The notes below the pieces were generated by a model. The model was given only the letters and a program-made list of their open reading frames with translations, was not told where the DNA came from and made no database searches. Made by a program: the position numbers and the translations under genes. Below are positions 22,908 to 35,416 of a stretch of DNA of 64,000 nucleotides, piece after piece (the first letter of the stretch is position 1; each line of letters opens with the position of its first letter). This stretch comes from Parascedosporium putredinis (lineage: Eukaryota > Ascomycota > Sordariomycetes > Microascales > Microascaceae), in the NCBI GenBank assembly GCA_949357655.1, contig CASHTG010000003.1, positions 124,001 to 188,000 on the forward strand, in the 5' to 3' direction.

Positions 22908-25589
22908 TCACTCCCTCGCGCTTACTTCGCCCCTCTCTCCTATATTCAACAAAACACGGCAGTCGTAACAGTACCATTTTGTCGTTCGAGCCGGGATATC
23001 GGCGAGGCCTACGCATTCGAGATGAAACCACTCGCCTTTGCAGTTCTAAAATCAGTTGTGTTAGTCGTGCCAAGATGGAAAATGAACAGTCCAAGAAGAT
23101 ACAAGACGTGAAGGGGTAAGGGGAAAAGTGAGAGATAGATAGCCCGATACTTACATCCGTGTTATCGCATTGAACCATTGTCCCGAAGCTCACGCGGTTG
23201 CAAAGACAGTACCTCGGTTCCTCGGGATCAATAGGGTTCCCTTCGTCGTCCACCTCCTCCATGACCTCAATCTGCTGTCCCTTTTCCTTTTTCTGAGTCC
23301 GGGCCTTCTTCCGAGGCGCCGCCTTTCTCTTCCCAACGGCGCTATTACCGCCCGAGTTGGTGGTGCTGACGACGCCCGGAGCCGGCCGCTTAGCCCGCTT
23401 GCCACCTGGCCCTACTCCTGGCCCCGCGGCTGGCCCCGTGGCCGGCCCTCCCAGTTGTCGCTGCTCTGGCGCGGGCGTATTGCGGGCGGTGCTCGAGCGA
23501 CGCGGCCGATCAGCCCCGAATGCAGCCGCCGAGGGCTCCTGGCTCATCGCCTTTCCGCGGGAGGCTGGTCGGCGGCCATCAGGCGCGGGGGTAGGTCCGC
23601 GAGAGACGCTGGATCTAGCGGGAGGCTAGGCTGCCTCGATGACTGCCGTTGCTGCTGCTGCTGTTGCTGCTGTTGTGGCAGCGGCAGCGGCAGTTGCTGC
23701 AACTGCGGAGACGCCTGGTCTTCTGCCTCATGCTGGGATGGGTGGGTCAGCTTCTTCGCCGTATCCTGCCGGGTCTCTCGCCTCGGCTGCTCACGCACAG
23801 GTGGTAAAATGGGCGTGGTAGAAATGGCCCGTTCCACTACGGGGCGTCCGCCGGTGGTTTGGTTGGTACCGTTGTAACGATCGTTGCCGATGCCGCAACT
23901 GCAATGGTGGAAGGCGGAGACATCGACGGTTTGGTAGACTGGTCCGACGGCTGGCGGGGATGGGGATGGGCACTGGAGTGGTAGAATGTGGTAGAATGAC
24001 AGGAGGCGGTATCGGCGTGAGGCTACGGCCTTGGGCACCCACGCGAGGCGTGAGCTGAGGTGGTGGCACGGGAGTCTCCATCTTGAGCTTTTTACCAGGA
24101 GCCGGCGTTTCGGACCCCGCCGCCCCTCCGTTTCCGTTTCCGTTTCCGTTTCCGTCTGCTTCTCCTTCTCCTTCTCGCTTGCGTTTGTGACTCGTCCGGG
24201 TCTTCATCTGGCCGTTGGCCCCCTTCGAGTTGGCGTCCGCTGACCCTTCAGAATTTCCCGGCCCAGCTGACCCACGCTCTCCTAGAAACAGCCTCGCGGC
24301 TTCCGCAAACTTGCGTTCCGCCTCCTCGGCCTCCTCAGCAGCAAGCTTCGCCATGGCCTCTCTCTTCATCTTCTTGGCCTCGTTCAGCTTCATACCTTTG
24401 TTACTTACGGGCATGTCTTCTTCGAGAGTGTCGACGCTGATGGCGCCCTCTGGGAGGACTTGGGACCCCGAGTCCCCGCCACAGGCATGGAGAGAGAAGA
24501 TTCAAATGGGACACCTTGCTCCTCCGCCCTCTTCTTGGCCTCCCGATACGCTTCGGGCCCCCTGCCGAGTGTCTTGAGCTCCCGGGCGATCATGGTGTCG
24601 CTAGGATTCCACACTGCATTTTTCTTCATGCGCTTCCTAAGGCGAGCGAGTTCGTACTGCGTCAGCTGTAACCATGGCGCATCAGAGCTTCCAGGGGGTG
24701 CGCTGTCGGGTGGCGGTTGAGGTACGGGTCCGGCCACGGCAGCTCCCACAACCTGGACAGTAACAGGTCTTGGCGGGCGAGCTGTAGGTGGTTTGGGGGT
24801 CTTTGGAACCTTGTTCACCAGCTTGATTCTTGCGGGGATACCAGGTGTACCGCTTGATCCTGGTCGTTTTGTAGGGCTCTCTGGTTCCTCGGTCGACGAT
24901 GAGCAGTCGCTGTCGTCGGAGTAGGCGTTGAAATCGAGTTCGTAGGGGGCCAGAACCTCTCCAGGAACCATGATTCGAGGGACCCTGCGCCGCCGGACAC
25001 GTTGACCATCGTCGGTCGTTCTAATGGCGGGCCTAGGCGTTCGCGACAGCTGCGGCGACTTGACGGACAAGACGGGGCTCTTCTGCTGCTCCTCGGCGGT
25101 AGGGAAGTTTTCAAGCATATCTTGCAGCTTGGTGAGGATGGTCCTGGCGCGGTTATAGTGCTTGTTTATATTCTCAGACATGCGCACAGCCTCGGCGTGG
25201 CTGTACAGCCGCGAGTTCATAGCGTGCTTCAAGTTTTCCGAGATGTCGGCTCGCAGCTGTATGGGGGAGGGGCGGGTATCGGGAGGCAGCGAGGGGAGCC
25301 GGCCCCATGTGGTCGTGAGCTCGTTGACCTTGGAGGATGCATCGACGTAGGCCTGGTCCAGCTTTCCGATGAGAGCCAGGGAGCGTATTACGTCGGAGGG
25401 CAAGTGCTCGGTGAAATCGAGAAAATCGGTGACGGTAGCTTGCGCGTCGGGATCGGCACGCAGCTCCATCGAGCCGATGGTATTGGTAAGAACTCCTAGA
25501 GCCTGGCCTACCGTCTGGCCAACTTGGGACTTGTCCCTCGGGGAGATGGGCTCGCTGGTAAGAAGCGCGGAGCTGGCTTCGGTGGTCAT
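22908..25589 (-). CDS. ING-family PHD-finger chromatin protein (Pho23/Yng type; frame broken)
   Basis: ING proteins read H3K4me3 through a C-terminal PHD finger and target histone acetylase or deacetylase complexes. The ATG at 25589 starts the ING helical domain: LRADPDAQATVTDFLDFTEH, LPSDVIRSLALIGKLDQAYV, then AMNSRLYSHAEAVRMSENIN. The middle is long and disordered: Pro-rich, an AKLAAEEAEEAERKFAEAA helix, a GNGNGNGNGN run and nine glutamines. The PHD is split by the intron 23046-23154. Exon 1 ends RYCLCNRVSFGTMVQCDNTD and exon 2 starts NCKGEWFHLECVGLADIP and then KWYCYDCR, so all eight C4HC3 ligands and the W before the FH are present. Stop TGA is at 22908-22910. Frame switches lie near 24415, 23945 and 23555. 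At about 855 residues it is long for the family, as in other filamentous fungi. Pho23 versus Yng1/Yng2 is not settled. Confidence 0.85.
23649..23675 (-). repeat. CAG/CAA tract (nine glutamines)
   Basis: Nine consecutive Gln codons, mixed CAG and CAA, in the disordered middle of the ING-family protein. Confidence 0.9.
24129..24156 (-). repeat. 6-bp coding repeat (Gly-Asn)n
   Basis: TTTCCG on the plus strand is repeated four times; it encodes the GNGNGNGN run of the ING-family protein. Confidence 0.85.
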
Positions 25590-28500
25590 TGTGGGCGGTG
25601 GTGGTGGAGGTGGGTGGCTGTCCTAAAAGCGCGACGCGTTCGACGGTAGGGGAGAGGGCGATGGGAATGAGGCTAGCAGTCGCCCGAGCGGCAAGCCGAT
25701 GTTCTGACCGAGCTTGGGCAGTTCTTCGGTCGCGTAGAAGCCCAGGCGATGTGCGTGATTTGGATGCAAATGGTCATTCAGAGAGGTGTTCGTCGTCGTC
25801 GTCAAAAGTGGCCCGTTGTGACCTTCCCTTTGAACCACGAAACAAGCGAGGCATGTCGTTGGTCCGTGCGGTGCTCGCCAGAAATGCGATAAGCTTGGGG
25901 AGACGGACACACAGTGCGATACCTTGAGCCACGTGCAACATTGGCACTTCGCCAAATCACGTGAGAAGGCCATCTTGATGCCATTCAAGGTTGACTCAGG
26001 TCCACCGCTTGACCGGTGGATGCCGGACTACGACGGAGTGGCTTGCGGCGGACGCCCTTAGTTGGGAAGTCCCAGTCATTGCTGTTACAAGGCAAGCAAT
26101 TGATAGCTCACAAGCTTTCCACACATCCACGGAATGGATGCATCCTAGCAATTTATTCCTCTAAAAGAAAACAGGTTCCTTTTGCTATTATCTCAATAAA
26201 ATAGTGCCTTCATTCTGGAAACTTCGCATCTCATTCAAGGCCCCCTGATCCCCCTCGGACGAGCTAGGCACGGTCTCAAAGAGGCTCGGGGCGTGGAGAA
26301 GTGCATCCATGTGCCTTTGAGTGAGTGCACACAGTCGCGTTTGTCCAAATTGCTCGAAAAGTCTGCCTTGATGTGGAGATGTCGCAACTCCGCATGGATC
26401 ATCAGACCCAACCGCCGACCATCGGAGGTTTCCCACCGATGCAAGTGCCCGGGTGGCCCACATGCACGTAATCGACGGCAAGGGGAGAGATGTCATCAGG
26501 TAGAGACTCCCGTCGATGACAGCCCCGGCGAAGCCCCCGAGGCTCACGGAGCGGGCCCGCGGGAGGGTAGGCATCCGTATTCTGGGTAAAAATCTGCCCA
26601 CCGTTCGCCCTTGCCCTGAATAACACGGCAGCACGGCTGCCTTATGCCCGTAAATTCTGCAACAAGATTGAGAGGATGCGAGGCAGTTTCGTCATATCCA
26701 GCCATGCCGCCCCGCCCGCGAGAGTCAGGAAATATTAGACATAGACCAAGAAGAGGGTGGGGTGGGAGGGATCCGGTTCAAAAAAAATTCAGCATCGATG
26801 GAAGAGACGAGATTTCGAATGTGCTCGCAGGCAGATCTACATCTCTGTGGGTAAGAAAAAGGCCTGGGGAGACTACGATGACAGTAAGACTAGAATATTC
26901 GTTTGGCAAGAACGAAACACGACATTCACGCCCAGATGATCAAAGTGGGAGAGAAATGAGGCCCCATCCTCTTATAAGTTGGAGATTTCAAAGCGATCAA
27001 GCGTTTATCAAATGTCGTTAGTGTTCTGAGGCCCGGAGGCTCCCGTCAGCAACCAACCCCACACATTGTCAGATTGCCCCGAATCCGAATCCGGCACATT
27101 CCCCTCCAAAGTCGAGCCATGACGAACAATTCTGATGCACCCTCCACCTTCCCAAGGCAGCGATTCCTCACAGCCTCACCAGCTGAACGCCTTACCCACG
27201 ACCTTGGCGTTTTGGCCAACACCCCTCCCCCTCTATCTCCCCCTTCTCTCCCCCGCCTTGCTTTCAGGTGCCCAGACTCACCCCTCACCCTGTATTCCTC
27301 GGTCAGGTTCCTGGACACGAATTTGAGTTGATTGCAAGAGTTCGGGTCCACCAACCATGTGTTTGCCAAATTCACACCCATCCCAACTCCCTGCCTTTAC
27401 CCCCTTACATTCCCTCAGTGACTTGCACTCTCACGGCAGCACACACCCCCTCCTCCCCATTCTCACATTTCAGAACCCCAGTTTCCTCCCTGGGTCTGGA
27501 ACCGCATCTCGCACACCATTCCAACTCTCCACACTTTGGGGTCCATTTCCTTCTTTTTTCCTTATCCCTGACGTAAAAAGAAAAAAAAAGAAAAAAGCCA
27601 CCCACAGGCGCGATGCGCGGAGCTAGCCCGTTTTCTTCTTTTTCTGAAGCCCAATTCTGCAGAACAGCACACAAAAGTTCCTCGGCTCTGAGCTGAAGAG
27701 CTTTCCGCCTGCCGCGCTCGGCAAACCGTCGTTTGTTTTTTTCAATTTGAACAAATTCGGCCACGAGCTCCAGCCGCGATTCCCGAGCTGAAGCCTCACG
27801 GCGGCACCCACATGGGAATCAGAACTCTCCCCTTCCTCCCTTTCATGCGTTCCCATGGTTGACGTTACCGCGGACTGTGGGAGCCGAGGCTCCTTGTCGC
27901 GGGGATTAGGAATGAGGCAAGTCGAAGAACGACGCGGGTCATTAGAGGAGGCATCCTTCAAGACCCACCCTACTGGTGCCTACTTGCCTACTTGCCTACC
28001 TGCCTACTCCCATTATCTCGAGCCTAAAGAGGTCACCTGGCCAGATCAGGGGTGTAGTTCCACGGATAGGTTCAAGTCCTTCAGCACTGAGGCATGGTCA
28101 CGAATTAAAGATTTATGGTGCCATTCGCAGCCCGGTCTGGGGTTGCACCATTCTCCAGCAACCAGGTCAACCTTGACTCGGCCAGGAGTCAGAAACAGGC
28201 CCCAGTCAATGCCACACTACGCGATATTACCATTGGGCTCTTCAAGAGACTCACTGGAGCCTACGCTACCAAGTACAGGCCAGGGCATTTATTCTAGTTA
28301 CACTTCTATTGCTTGTGCTTGAGAATGTAGTAGGTGACATCTAAAGGTAACAACAAAAATATAGACTAAGGAGGAACAACGGACTGTTTCAAACACCAGA
28401 GTCAGTGTGGGACGACCCACAATAACTAGTCCTGAAGGAAGATCAGTGATGGTATAAACGTCTGACAGGACATGGTCAAAGGAAAAGCGGGAACGAGAAC

Positions 28501-28907
28501 CTGCAGCCGATCCCCGTCATCCTGCGCCGCGCCCAAGAACGTGAAAGCAAGAAAAGAGAATGACCCCAGGAAACAACAAAAGACGCAAAGTGGGGAAGAC
28601 ATGACATCTAGAAATAGGAAGAGAAAAAAAGACAAAAAGAGAAAAAGAGAAACCCCACACACAGAGAGGGAGGGACAAGAGAAAAGACAAAGACAGAAAA
28701 AAAGATAGGAAAAAAAAAAGAAACCAATTGCCAAGAACATTGAACCAGAACGGAAACTCATCCAAAAATCCGTATCACCATCTCTACAAAGCAAAACCGT
28801 AGACAATATCTATCCGTCCCTGTCGTATATGTCGTCTCATACGCGTCTAGAAATTCATGAAGGAAATTTGCTGGAAAGTGGGAAGGCACTCAAAGGTCAA
28901 ATTGCCA
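25590..28907. other. Intergenic interval of about 3.3 kb
   Basis: Promoter side of the ING gene and 3' side of the bactofilin-like gene. Only short frames, with no family motif. It includes an 8-bp tandem repeat at 27977-28008 and a purine-rich stretch (28540-28720). Confidence 0.4.
27977..28008 (+). repeat. Tandem GCCTACTT-type repeat
   Basis: Four adjacent copies of an 8-bp unit (GCCTACTT with one T-to-C change). Confidence 0.75.
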
Positions 28908-29638
28908 TCACCAGTCCCTACTCGATGGTCGAACGATTCGCGATCCGTAAATCTGTTCTGTGCCATCCACAACATAGGTGGAGTCTTCTCCAACAAGGGT
29001 GAGGGAACCGTAGAGGGTAAGGTTTCTGCATCTCCTATATTCAAAAATCATTGTTAGCTAGGTTTGCTTCCTGGGGCAGAGAGTCATAGATCATACAGGT
29101 ATCCATCAACAACGAGGTCTCCGTACACCTCGAGGTCGGCAGCATCACAAGTCCCCGGATCTTGAGCTTTCCGTAGCTCTTCATCTTGTCACTGTGAGGG
29201 GAAAAAGGTTAGAAGGCCCTTTATAGAAGCAATAATGAAGGGTATCAACTATACGTACTGTGCCGCGAGATAGCCCGTCACGATAATGTTTCCGGCTGCC
29301 TTGATTTTCCCTCTAGATAGAAGAAGAGCTGTTAGCCTGCCAAATGGGCCGTGTTAACAGAGGTAGGGCACTGATACTAACCCGCAAGTGACCTTTCCAT
29401 GCATATCAATGCTTCCGTATGCCTCCATCTTGTCTTCAATGGTAAAATCTCCGGTCAGGGTGATGCTCCTTCCCGATTTTACAGAACCGCCTACGTCGAG
29501 GGGCCCTTGAGGGAGACGTCGCCTTCGCTCTTTACGGATCTTGACTTCCTGACCGATTGGTTTCCCGATGCGCCATAGCCAGAAGACGAGCTGCCGCCGG
29601 CGGTAAGACATGGCGGAGGAATAGTAGTGAGCTGCCAT
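28908..29638 (-). CDS. Bactofilin-like beta-helix protein (four exons)
   Basis: Bactofilins are small, membrane- or wall-associated proteins that polymerise through a central right-handed beta-helix and are best known from bacteria. Exons: 29382-29638, 29259-29312, 29097-29191 and 28908-29034; all introns are GT-AG (67, 67 and 62 nt). The product shows the family's short alternating strands broken by glycines: RSITLTGDFTI, EAYGSIDMHGKVTCGGKI, AAGNIIVTGYLAA, KMKSYGKLKIRGLV, LEVYGDLVVDGYL, RNLTLYGSLTLVG. It ends in IYGSRIVRPSSRDW. The N-terminus is Ser/Gly- and Lys-rich (GGSSSSGYGASGNQSV). Three frame switches are needed: near 29600, near 29505, and near 29155, where adding one G to GTGATG gives LVDAADLEVYG. 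The ATG at 29638 is the first in frame; 29611 is an alternative. About 178 residues. The fold call is from pattern only; no function is known to me in fungi. Confidence 0.72.
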
Positions 29639-32600
29639 CCCCAGTTTAGCTTTCAAGAGCTTCCTGTCCTAACTGAGAGAGCTATGACGATGCGTCGGGC
29701 TTTAGGGGTATCGATATGGTCGATGCCTCGGGGGTAGGGAGGGACCGGAAGGTGGGCTCTGGTGAAGAAAGGATGTTTCGAGTGTGATTGCGCTGAATCG
29801 TGAAGAAGAGATATCTATGAGAGAGTTGTTGCTTGGTGGTCATGTCGAACAAGGAGAGTTGCCAAAGTTGGAGGAGGTATATGCCTCTTTAAATCTTTTC
29901 TCATACCATCTACAACTTCCGGGCGATGAAGCATAGGGCTTGACGTGCCTGTCCTAGGCCACCAGGTCTAGGACGAGATCTATCTCTCTGCCTAGAGACC
30001 AAGGTAGCCTTTTCCCTTTTTCCTACCTCAAGCCGGACAAGGTTGTGAGAATGAGGAAAGCAGGACGAGGTCCAAGGAGGAAAAAGAAACAAGAAGAAAA
30101 AAATAAACGAAGCGAGTGAGTCTATTTGCAGGGCTAGGTGTCACAGCCCAGAAAATTAAGTCATCCGCTTCCCCGACTTGTTCATAGTTTTGAACTCATG
30201 ACAAGAATATCATATCAACGGGAGAGGGGGAAGGGGAGAGGGGAGAGGACTTATTCATCCACACACCCCTCCCTTCGTGAAGGGATGGACGGGGTTGCCA
30301 TTTCCTTCCATGTCCCTTCCCCCTCCTTCCTTACCCCCATCTCTCCGGTCCCGACGGGCAGAAAGAAGCGCCCAGCTTGTGGCCTCATCTCCTCAGCTAG
30401 CAGCCTTAAAAAAGTAGCAGCCTCCTCTCCCCACCATCATCTCGCAGGGCTTCCGGAATTTGGAGTACCTGTTGACAGCTGATGTACACGCCCCATGCCA
30501 GAAGGGTGGGGAGGACACGCTTGGATGATAAAAAAGACGACAACTTGAACGCCAGGTATCCAAGCGTCAGGACGTCCTTGTACACTAAGAATGCGGTCAA
30601 ACGAGGTGGGTCTAAGGCTGGCCTAGGGCTCGAGAGAAGATTACTCGAAAAGGCAAGAAGGGTGGGTGGGGACTCGGGCAAGAACTCCGCTGGGTGGGAA
30701 CGAACAGAGTTGCAAGACATGAGGCTTGCAGTTTGCAGTTGATTTTGACATCACTCAGCTCAAAAGATAGCAAGGGTCATATGCGGTCCCAGGGCTTGCC
30801 ATCGTTTACGACCAAAATTTGTGAAAGCCCACTGAGAGCGTCAAAGAGGGAAAACAGAAGGGGAGGGAAAAAACACGGTTCACCCGCACGCTGCGGTGCC
30901 CGGAGAGGCTGAGGTTTGCAAAGATGCTCATTGGCTTGGCCGATTGCCCCTATCAAAGTTGCCGGTCGGAATTGGCCCATATTGCCCGATTTGGGTATGT
31001 GGACCAGATGGTAAGGCAGGAGCTGTGGAGGATACACGACGGCCTGCTTGCTAACTAACACATGATCTCCCCCATCTTCCTGCCCTACAATGTAATATCC
31101 AAGCTCTCTTCGAAGGGAGGTATTGATCCATGGATTGTTGTTTTATCCCATCTTTCGTGGAAGGATTTGAACATTGTGCCGACATTGAAGATCTGGCAAT
31201 TGGCCGGGCACTGACTCCGCTATCGGTGAATGATTACACCGCTAGGCGAAACTCAACAATCAGGGCTTGAGGCACTCTGGTGCGCCGGGTTAATCCTCCT
31301 TGACTCACTCTTGTCCTTCTTCACCATCAGTGTTGCAGAACATCAGTGTTGCAGAAGGATTTGAAGCACACTGCATCGGATCAAAATGTGAGAGAATCTC
31401 GGAGACCAGACTGCATCTGCAGACATCCAATTGGGCAAGCTGATCCCATTTTCCAATGCGCTGGAGCGCAAAGTCTGGGCCAGCAGCCCCATTCACTTCT
31501 TACCTGTTCCTTCTTCCTGCAAACTCGCCTTGGGAAGACCTGTCTGTTGCGGTGTGTAATACTGGGTGTCCGTATGAGTCGATGACCTTGTCCGAGCTTT
31601 CACTCACGAAGCTCTTCTCTCCGCGAGGACACTTTGGTGGTCGACACGACACGCCTATGACGAGGGAAGGGGGTTAAGGGGGTGTGCGATTTCGCATCGA
31701 ATAGTCAACAATTGTGCCCTTTTCAAAATTACTCATGGATACAATAACTTCTACTAATCTCCTGAATCCAGGTCTCGGGAGGTCAAGGCAGCAAGGAACA
31801 CCTTGCTCGAGGTGCTGGATATCGTTTCCAGAACATTGAGCTGTTTGAGGCGCAGGCACGTCTTGTGTTGGCGTGGGTGGAGGCATCGGCCAATCATTGC
31901 CAGAGCGCATCAGCCGCTTGCTCCACCCATCCGTCTATGCCAGAATCGATGAGAACAAGAATTTGGAGGTGGAGGCGCACAACAGCCACAATGGTCTTGG
32001 CAAAAGACTCTCCACGACCACATCCACTGTTGTAGGTCGGTAGCCTATCCCGGAGGAAGCCACTCGAGGAGAGTACACTCGGCCAAGACAAGATTGAACT
32101 TGAAGGGGGCATTGTGAGCACCCGTGACTGCCATTTGCGAGGGCTGCATTGCATTACAATTTATTCAAAAGACATCTCACTAATAATGCTACTTATATGG
32201 GGTGGAACATGAGGAAGTAGAGGACGTAGAAGAAAAGCTTCATCAACGACCGAGATAATATGGGCGAGTCCGGTTTGTGCCGTCGCTGTGCGGCTCCGAA
32301 GGAACAAGGGTAATAACGATACTAGCCGAATTGAGAAACAGCAAGCACAGGGTGATATTTCTACTTTTTTCTCACCCCCTTTCATCGAATCCTTTCCCGC
32401 TCGTTTTAACGTTGTTCGGTTAATTTAGACACAGGTTCAATGTAACCACTCCGTCCGAGAGGAAATCCTCCGGCAGATCGACCATCTCATCTTGGGTACT
32501 GGAGATGGCCAGGGCGTTCAGGGCGTTTGTCCATAGCGCCCATGGCACCCATGGTCGGGTCCAGCACACTGAGCGCCACGGGTGGGTGCACAGTGCCTCC

Positions 32601-33893
32601 CCTGTGGTCTCCAAGAGTTAGCGTCGAGCTGCGCCATGATTTCAGGCAACAGCCAGAGCTTTTGAATAAAACAGATTCCATTCCCCAACTCCCCAAGCTT
32701 CGATTGACTCAATAGCCCGCCCCCTCTATCTTTCTCACCCTTTTGGCGTGGAAGCAAGTTCAAAACCGTCCATCTGTGCGAAATAACCCGGCAGGGTTTG
32801 CCCCACAGCCCACCTGTGTTTTGAGCCCTTGGCCACCTCTGATTGATTGATCCGTATGTAAGTGGGTTCGAGACGGCACCTCTTCCCCGGGTCGCAGCCG
32901 GGCAAGCCCAGCCATTGACCGCCTCTGAAGCGGTCAAAGTCGGGAGCGCATATGCCGGCCCACGCCGGGGCAGGGAATAGAGTGGCTCTTCCTATCGTGG
33001 ACTGATCTGATGCAACCAACCCCCGTCGTAGGGCTCAATCCCCCTCCTAAACTACCACAAGCGCGCTCTTACAGCAGGTTTTTCATGGCGCTCGATCCAG
33101 CGAGTCGGGCGAGGCATGTCTCTGTTCGGCATGTCGTCTGACCCCGGGACGAAACAAAGCTTACAAACTCCCCAACAGCAGAGCCACCGGCGCCCGTCTC
33201 GGGGTTGCCATGACTCTTGCATCACGATAGTCTGGCGCGCGGGGCCTCAAGTGGGACGCCTCCGAAGCGCCATCTGCCACTTTTTGAGAGCACATCTCTG
33301 TCCTACTTGCTTACACACACCCCTTGGCCGATAGCAGCCACCCGTCGCAGGTTTCATGAAGCATCCCATTCTTCTTCCCCAATCTCTCTTCACCTCGTTG
33401 TCACTAATTCGCCCTTGTCCTCCTTGCTCCTCCTCGTTGATAGCCTGGCCGGCAAGGCCGGCCTCATGTCCGGATTTAGACAATTTACGGCATCCAGTCC
33501 GAGCCCCAACTTCAAAACATCATACTTCCTGCTCTGTGAATTGGTCGCTAGCTTCGTCGGAATGACATATAGATCCATGACAGGGAGCTCGGTATCCCAA
33601 GTCCTACCTCGACACCGCCTCCCCCACGTCCCCCTTGCCCAATATTCATTCATACCTAGTAGGGACAAAAACGTCACCGAACTTTTGCAAGTCCAATGGG
33701 CCTATCACACGAGGAATCCGACATGGCTGTATTAGCCGTCTATTAGACTCTAGTCTGATATTTGCAGAGTTGGAGTGACCAGTATCGTGTCATGCCAAGT
33801 TTGAGGGTCCGTCACGAAAACCCACGAAACCGCCTTCCTGGGCCTCTCATTTGACCCGCCCCACCAAGATACCCGTGATAAGCAAGCGGCTGT
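29639..33893. other. Gene-poor interval of about 4.3 kb
   Basis: Promoter of the bactofilin-like gene and downstream region of the membrane-protein gene. Short frames at 31674-31910 and 31894-32154 (minus) lie end to end, but I cannot match them to any family. A perfect 16-bp tandem duplication lies at 31325-31356. No transposon termini seen. Confidence 0.4.
31325..31356 (+). repeat. 16-bp perfect tandem duplication
   Basis: CATCAGTGTTGCAGAA occurs twice without a gap in non-coding DNA. Confidence 0.85.
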
Positions 33894-35416
33894 TTAGGTC
33901 CGTCCCACGAGTCCTAGCCCGATGCTTGAGAATAGGGCTGCCGCAGCCCACACCAACGCGTAGATCTGAGCACCCTCCGGCTCGACCCCCTCGACGACCT
34001 TGGTGCACTGGAGGTACGTGTCGACAAATGTGATGAACGCCACCACCACAGTCCTAGAAATACCCACCTTGGCCTTGGCGGTGTAGCCCCAAAAGTTGTG
34101 CGCGACGGTCTGCGCGAGTGTCGCCTCGGCGGGGTCGAACTGATACAACGCGGTGTCCTCGTCCTTCTTCGGGGTGGCCGCGAAGGGGGTGAAGACAAAG
34201 ACCCTGGCGGCGAGGCCGGCGAGCGCCGCGGCGGGGGCGACCGTCGTCCACGTCGCCTCGTACGCCGGGAGAAGCGTCTTGATACTGGCAAAGTAAATGA
34301 CGAGCACGCGCGGGAGAAAGGTCTTGAGGGCGCCGAGCAGCGTGGCGCCGTAGATCACGGCCGAGAGCGAGGCCGTGTACACCTGGATCGCCGGGTCCGC
34401 AACAATCTCCTGATTTGGCGTGTCCCCAGACGCGGCGTGCGCGCTAGCTACGGGTCGGAGAAGCTGGAACGGGAGCGAGGTCGCCAGCGCGTCAACCACG
34501 AGGGCCGATAGGGCTGATGTGGCGCTGACGTCGTAAAACGTGACTAACAGGTAAAGCTGTCAGTGGAGGGGGAGGCGGACATTTCCCATCCCCTGTTAGC
34601 GAATGATATTACTTGGAGAAAAAGAAAATACCAAGGAGAAAAATGGGGGTAACAACCCCCGTCTCCTCCTTACTAGTGCCGTCACTTCCGCCCAGGCTCT
34701 TGATACGGAAAACACGGGAGGAGAACTCTCGTTGGGGTTGGCGGGAAATGACCGGACACACTCACACAAGGGCCGTGGCTGAGGATGTTCAGCGCGGCAA
34801 TATCATAGCTGTCAAAGTTCCCAAACCAGCCGATTGCCAATATTAATCTATTTTTGTCAGCCAGACAGATTCAAGAATTGGCTTCTGTCCGCTTCGTGAA
34901 CCCCGGCCCGGGGACCGCCATTCACCTCGTCCCTTTTGCTTTCGTGATGGGGTCTCGCGAGCAAGCAAGTAGTCATGGTGGTGAGATGGAGGCACACAGA
35001 GCAAAAGTGAACCGTATACGCACACACACACACACACCCATACACAAAAAAGGGGCAAGGGATGGAGGCGGGGCTTTGGGGGGGAGCGAAAAACGAAAAG
35101 GTGTGTGGGAGAGGATATCTTACACCCTCCATCCGGTTAGGATCGCGACATCCTGAGAATTCTCCGTTGACCTTGCGACAGCCGCCAAGTCGCCCTCGGT
35201 GACAGCTCCCAGAAGCGCGTAGCCGAGAGATGACAGCACCAAGCTCAGCACTGCCACAACGGGGAACTGGAGTACAGTCGGCAGCTTGGAGACCGGGGCG
35301 GCCGCACCTACTCGGGTTGAACCGTCTGCGGGGTGGTCATCTTCATGAACGCCGACCGCGTCTGCGACCTTTTCGACTACGGCGTCCTTGACGCTGCGCG
35401 ATCGGAGCTCCGGCAT
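33894..35416 (-). CDS. Conserved fungal multi-pass membrane protein, function unknown
   Basis: I do not recognise a named family. Exons: 35124-35416, 34766-34847 and 33894-34556, giving one open frame of 345 residues with no frame correction. The N-terminus (MPELRSRSVKDAVVEKVADA) is charged and probably cytosolic. Several membrane spans follow: VLQFPVVAVLSLVLSSLGYA, LILAIGWFGNF, LYLLVTFYDVSATSALSALV, VIYGATLLGALKTFLP, APAAALAGLAARVFVFTPFA and a last span, IYALVWAAAALFSSIGLGLV. The start is the first ATG, which opens the long N-terminal exon; the junctions are supported by GTAAGA/GTGAGT donors and frame continuity. The charged loop FAATPKKDEDTALYQFDPAE sits between two spans. Compartment and transport activity cannot be told from the sequence. 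Confidence 0.75.

Noticed and set aside
31674..32154. Two abutting minus frames that might form one frameshifted gene
   Set aside because: Joining them gives no recognisable domain; without expression or homology it cannot be supported.
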